From Pedobacter deserti (GTDB lineage: Bacteria > Bacteroidota > Bacteroidia > Sphingobacteriales > Sphingobacteriaceae): 64,000 nt of DNA. Under the pieces are notes generated by a model. That model did not search any database, was not told where the DNA came from, and saw only the letters and a list, made by a program, of their open reading frames with translations. The position numbers and the translations under genes were made by a program. Numbering within the stretch: the stretch's first letter is position 1; every line of letters starts with the position of its first letter. Location: positions 1,612,001-1,676,000 of the forward strand of contig NZ_JAFMZQ010000001.1 of the NCBI RefSeq assembly GCF_024436415.1, in the 5' to 3' direction. Positions 62,869-64,000 of this stretch are shown in pieces.

Positions 62869-64000
62869 CTAAAAATAAGGTACATCATCAACTAATCCAT
62901 CTTTTGTCCGCCTATTTTTCTTCGGATCCTTACGCTTTTTATTCACAGGTGGCGGCTGCACAGCCGTATTCCGCACTGTATCACTTTTAGGCGCGGCTGC
63001 CGTATCAGCCAATTGCTGTGCCTGGGTGCTGGTGTCAGGCAGAACTCCATTTTGGGGCAAGTCAGCCCGATCGTCGAACAATGCAGCCACACCTAAAAAG
63101 CTTAACATGACAAGTATTAAGGCCGTTGCGGCTATCCACCATTTTGCTTTATCCAACCTTTCATACCGTTTCACCGTAGCCAAAAGCTTTTCATTCTGCT
63201 CCTTGTAAGCGTCAAGCATGATGGCCGCATCCTCATTCCGATCGGCAGCTTCCATATAGCTGCAAATAGTCTCATAAAGTTCCGCGCCATTGGCGAACCG
63301 GTTCTCCGGGCGCTTTTCCAGGCATTTGTAAATGACCTGCAGCAACCAGGGTGGAACCCGCATTTCGTGACTTCGCTTGTCGTCCGACCAGCTTTCAGGC
63401 AAGCGCGCCTCTCTCAAAGCCAGCAGATCCGGTATCTCTTTTTCTATATGCGCAAGCATCACCATGTTGCGCGAGGTATCGTGACTGTTAATCAGCGGGA
63501 AGGGTACAGTACCAGCAAGCAGCTCATATAAAATAATACCATAGCTGTAAACATCGCTTTGGAAAAGCATTTCGCCTTCATGTTGCTCAGGAGCCATAAA
63601 TTCGACGGCTCCAGCGTTCCGCAAACTCGTTCTGCGCTGCTCGTCCGACATCACGGCCAGACCAAAATCCAGCAGTACATAGTTGCCTGTGCTCGCGTTA
63701 AACTTCACGTTATTGCTCTTTATATCACCGTGCTTCACGCCCACACGGTGACAATGCGCCAGCGCAGCGGCCAACTGCTGGGCAAGCTTCAAGCTTTCCC
63801 TGATGCTGAACACAGGCTGATGCGGCGGTTTAAGTAATTCCTCCAGCTCGGGGCCCTCGATATACTCCATCTCTATAAAAGGGAGGGCACCGCTCTCGGT
63901 GAGGCCCGAGCTCAGGATTTTCACGACATTCGGACTTGGGTTTTCGTTAACCTTCTTAAGCTTTTCCACCTCATTCTGGAAATCCCGGAAATGTTTGTCC
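62869..64000 (-). CDS. Serine/threonine protein kinase, N terminus outside window
   Basis: The frame stays open to base 64000, so about 50-60 N-terminal residues (glycine loop and lysine) lie beyond the edge; 377 residues are visible. The kinase core matches its neighbour closely: KHGDIKSNNVKF, DFGLAVMSDEQRR, FMAPEQHEGEM. A transmembrane segment (AKWWIAATALILVMLSFLGV) is followed by a short external tail rich in P and K (PPPVNKKRKDPKKNRRTKDG). It lacks the SH3-like end of the other kinase. The two genes are 17 bp apart on the same strand and look like a tandem duplication that diverged outside the kinase domain. Confidence 0.9.
   Translation of the reverse strand, partial: DKHFRDFQNEVEKLKKVNENPSPNVVKILSSGLTESGALPFIEMEYIEGPELEELLKPPHQPVFSIRESLKLAQQLAAALAHCHRVGVKHGDIKSNNVKFNASTGNYVLLDFGLAVMSDEQRRTSLRNAGAVEFMAPEQHEGEMLFQSDVYSYGIILYELLAGTVPFPLINSHDTSRNMVMLAHIEKEIPDLLALREARLPESWSDDKRSHEMRVPPWLLQVIYKCLEKRPENRFANGAELYETICSYMEAADRNEDAAIMLDAYKEQNEKLLATVKRYERLDKAKWWIAATALILVMLSFLGVAALFDDRADLPQNGVLPDTSTQAQQLADTAAAPKSDTVRNTAVQPPPVNKKRKDPKKNRRTKDGLVDDVPYF

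Noticed and set aside
62869-64000. Upstream kinase as a pseudogene lacking its glycine loop
   Set aside because: The frame stays open to the last base of the window, so the missing part is due to the edge.

Overview
The window is chromosomal DNA from a member of the Bacteroidetes (Bacteroidota), most likely Sphingobacteriaceae-like. The evidence is a PorT-family protein next to ubiE/menG, a type IX secretion (T9SS) sorting-domain protein, the block CBS protein-nadK-DUF6089-uppS-bamA-ompH-ompH-murI, a split transketolase, DUF3467 right after rpoC, and many promoters of the Bacteroidetes type (TTG, about 19-22 bp, TAnnTTTG). Shine-Dalgarno sequences are rare. I see no tRNA, rRNA, CRISPR array, prophage, insertion sequence or integrase. 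The DNA is almost all gene, and no gene-free gap exceeds 300 bp.

Layout. 1-1.4 kb: 3' end of rpoC, a terminator, and DUF3467. 1.4-7.0 kb (minus): dapD, a GT4 glycosyltransferase, a TsaC/Sua5-type enzyme, a CCA-adding enzyme, a pRiA4b ORF-3-like protein and miaA, so three tRNA maturation or modification enzymes lie together. 7.0-13.1 kb: S4-domain protein, EcsC, an OmpH-like lipoprotein, gyrB, a DUF4142 lipoprotein, a small retropepsin-like protein and mdh. 13.2-19.6 kb (plus): lipocalin, a DnaE fused to a DnaQ-type exonuclease, thioredoxin and a DUF58 protein. 19.6-26.4 kb (minus): an ECF sigma/candidate anti-sigma/exported protein trio downstream of split transketolase, a FAH-M23 peptidase-Bcp operon and a small T9SS cargo. 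26.6-33.9 kb: kup, then convergently engB-ubiA-like-M3 peptidase-APC permease. 34.0-45.3 kb (plus): ubiE, porT, SDR, YqeY, hydrolase, CBS, nadK, DUF6089, uppS, bamA, two ompH and murI, an envelope-biogenesis block. 45.5-54.6 kb: a long PurF-like protein, LysE, a sugar MFS transporter, a dCMP deaminase-like protein, guaA, an LpoA-like lipoprotein, an RsmB-like methyltransferase and MarC. 54.7-64 kb: two APC permeases, a membrane pyrophosphatase, an orphan lipoprotein and two tandem serine/threonine kinases, the upstream one cut by the window edge.

Most of the window is housekeeping, and I do not see a clear new defence or mobile system. The best leads are: (1) the DnaE fusion, where a complete DEDDh exonuclease sits next to a PHP domain that has lost several metal ligands; (2) the tandem membrane-anchored HGD (non-RD) kinases; (3) the long PurF-like protein with a changed glutaminase oxyanion-hole motif; (4) the pyrophosphatase with a Glu in a flavobacterial-type TM5 position; (5) several TAnnTTTG boxes ending only 3-8 bp before a start codon, which suggests leaderless mRNAs; (6) a 26-bp near-perfect palindrome before the purF-like gene. 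Functions are assigned from motifs and remembered families; no database search was run.
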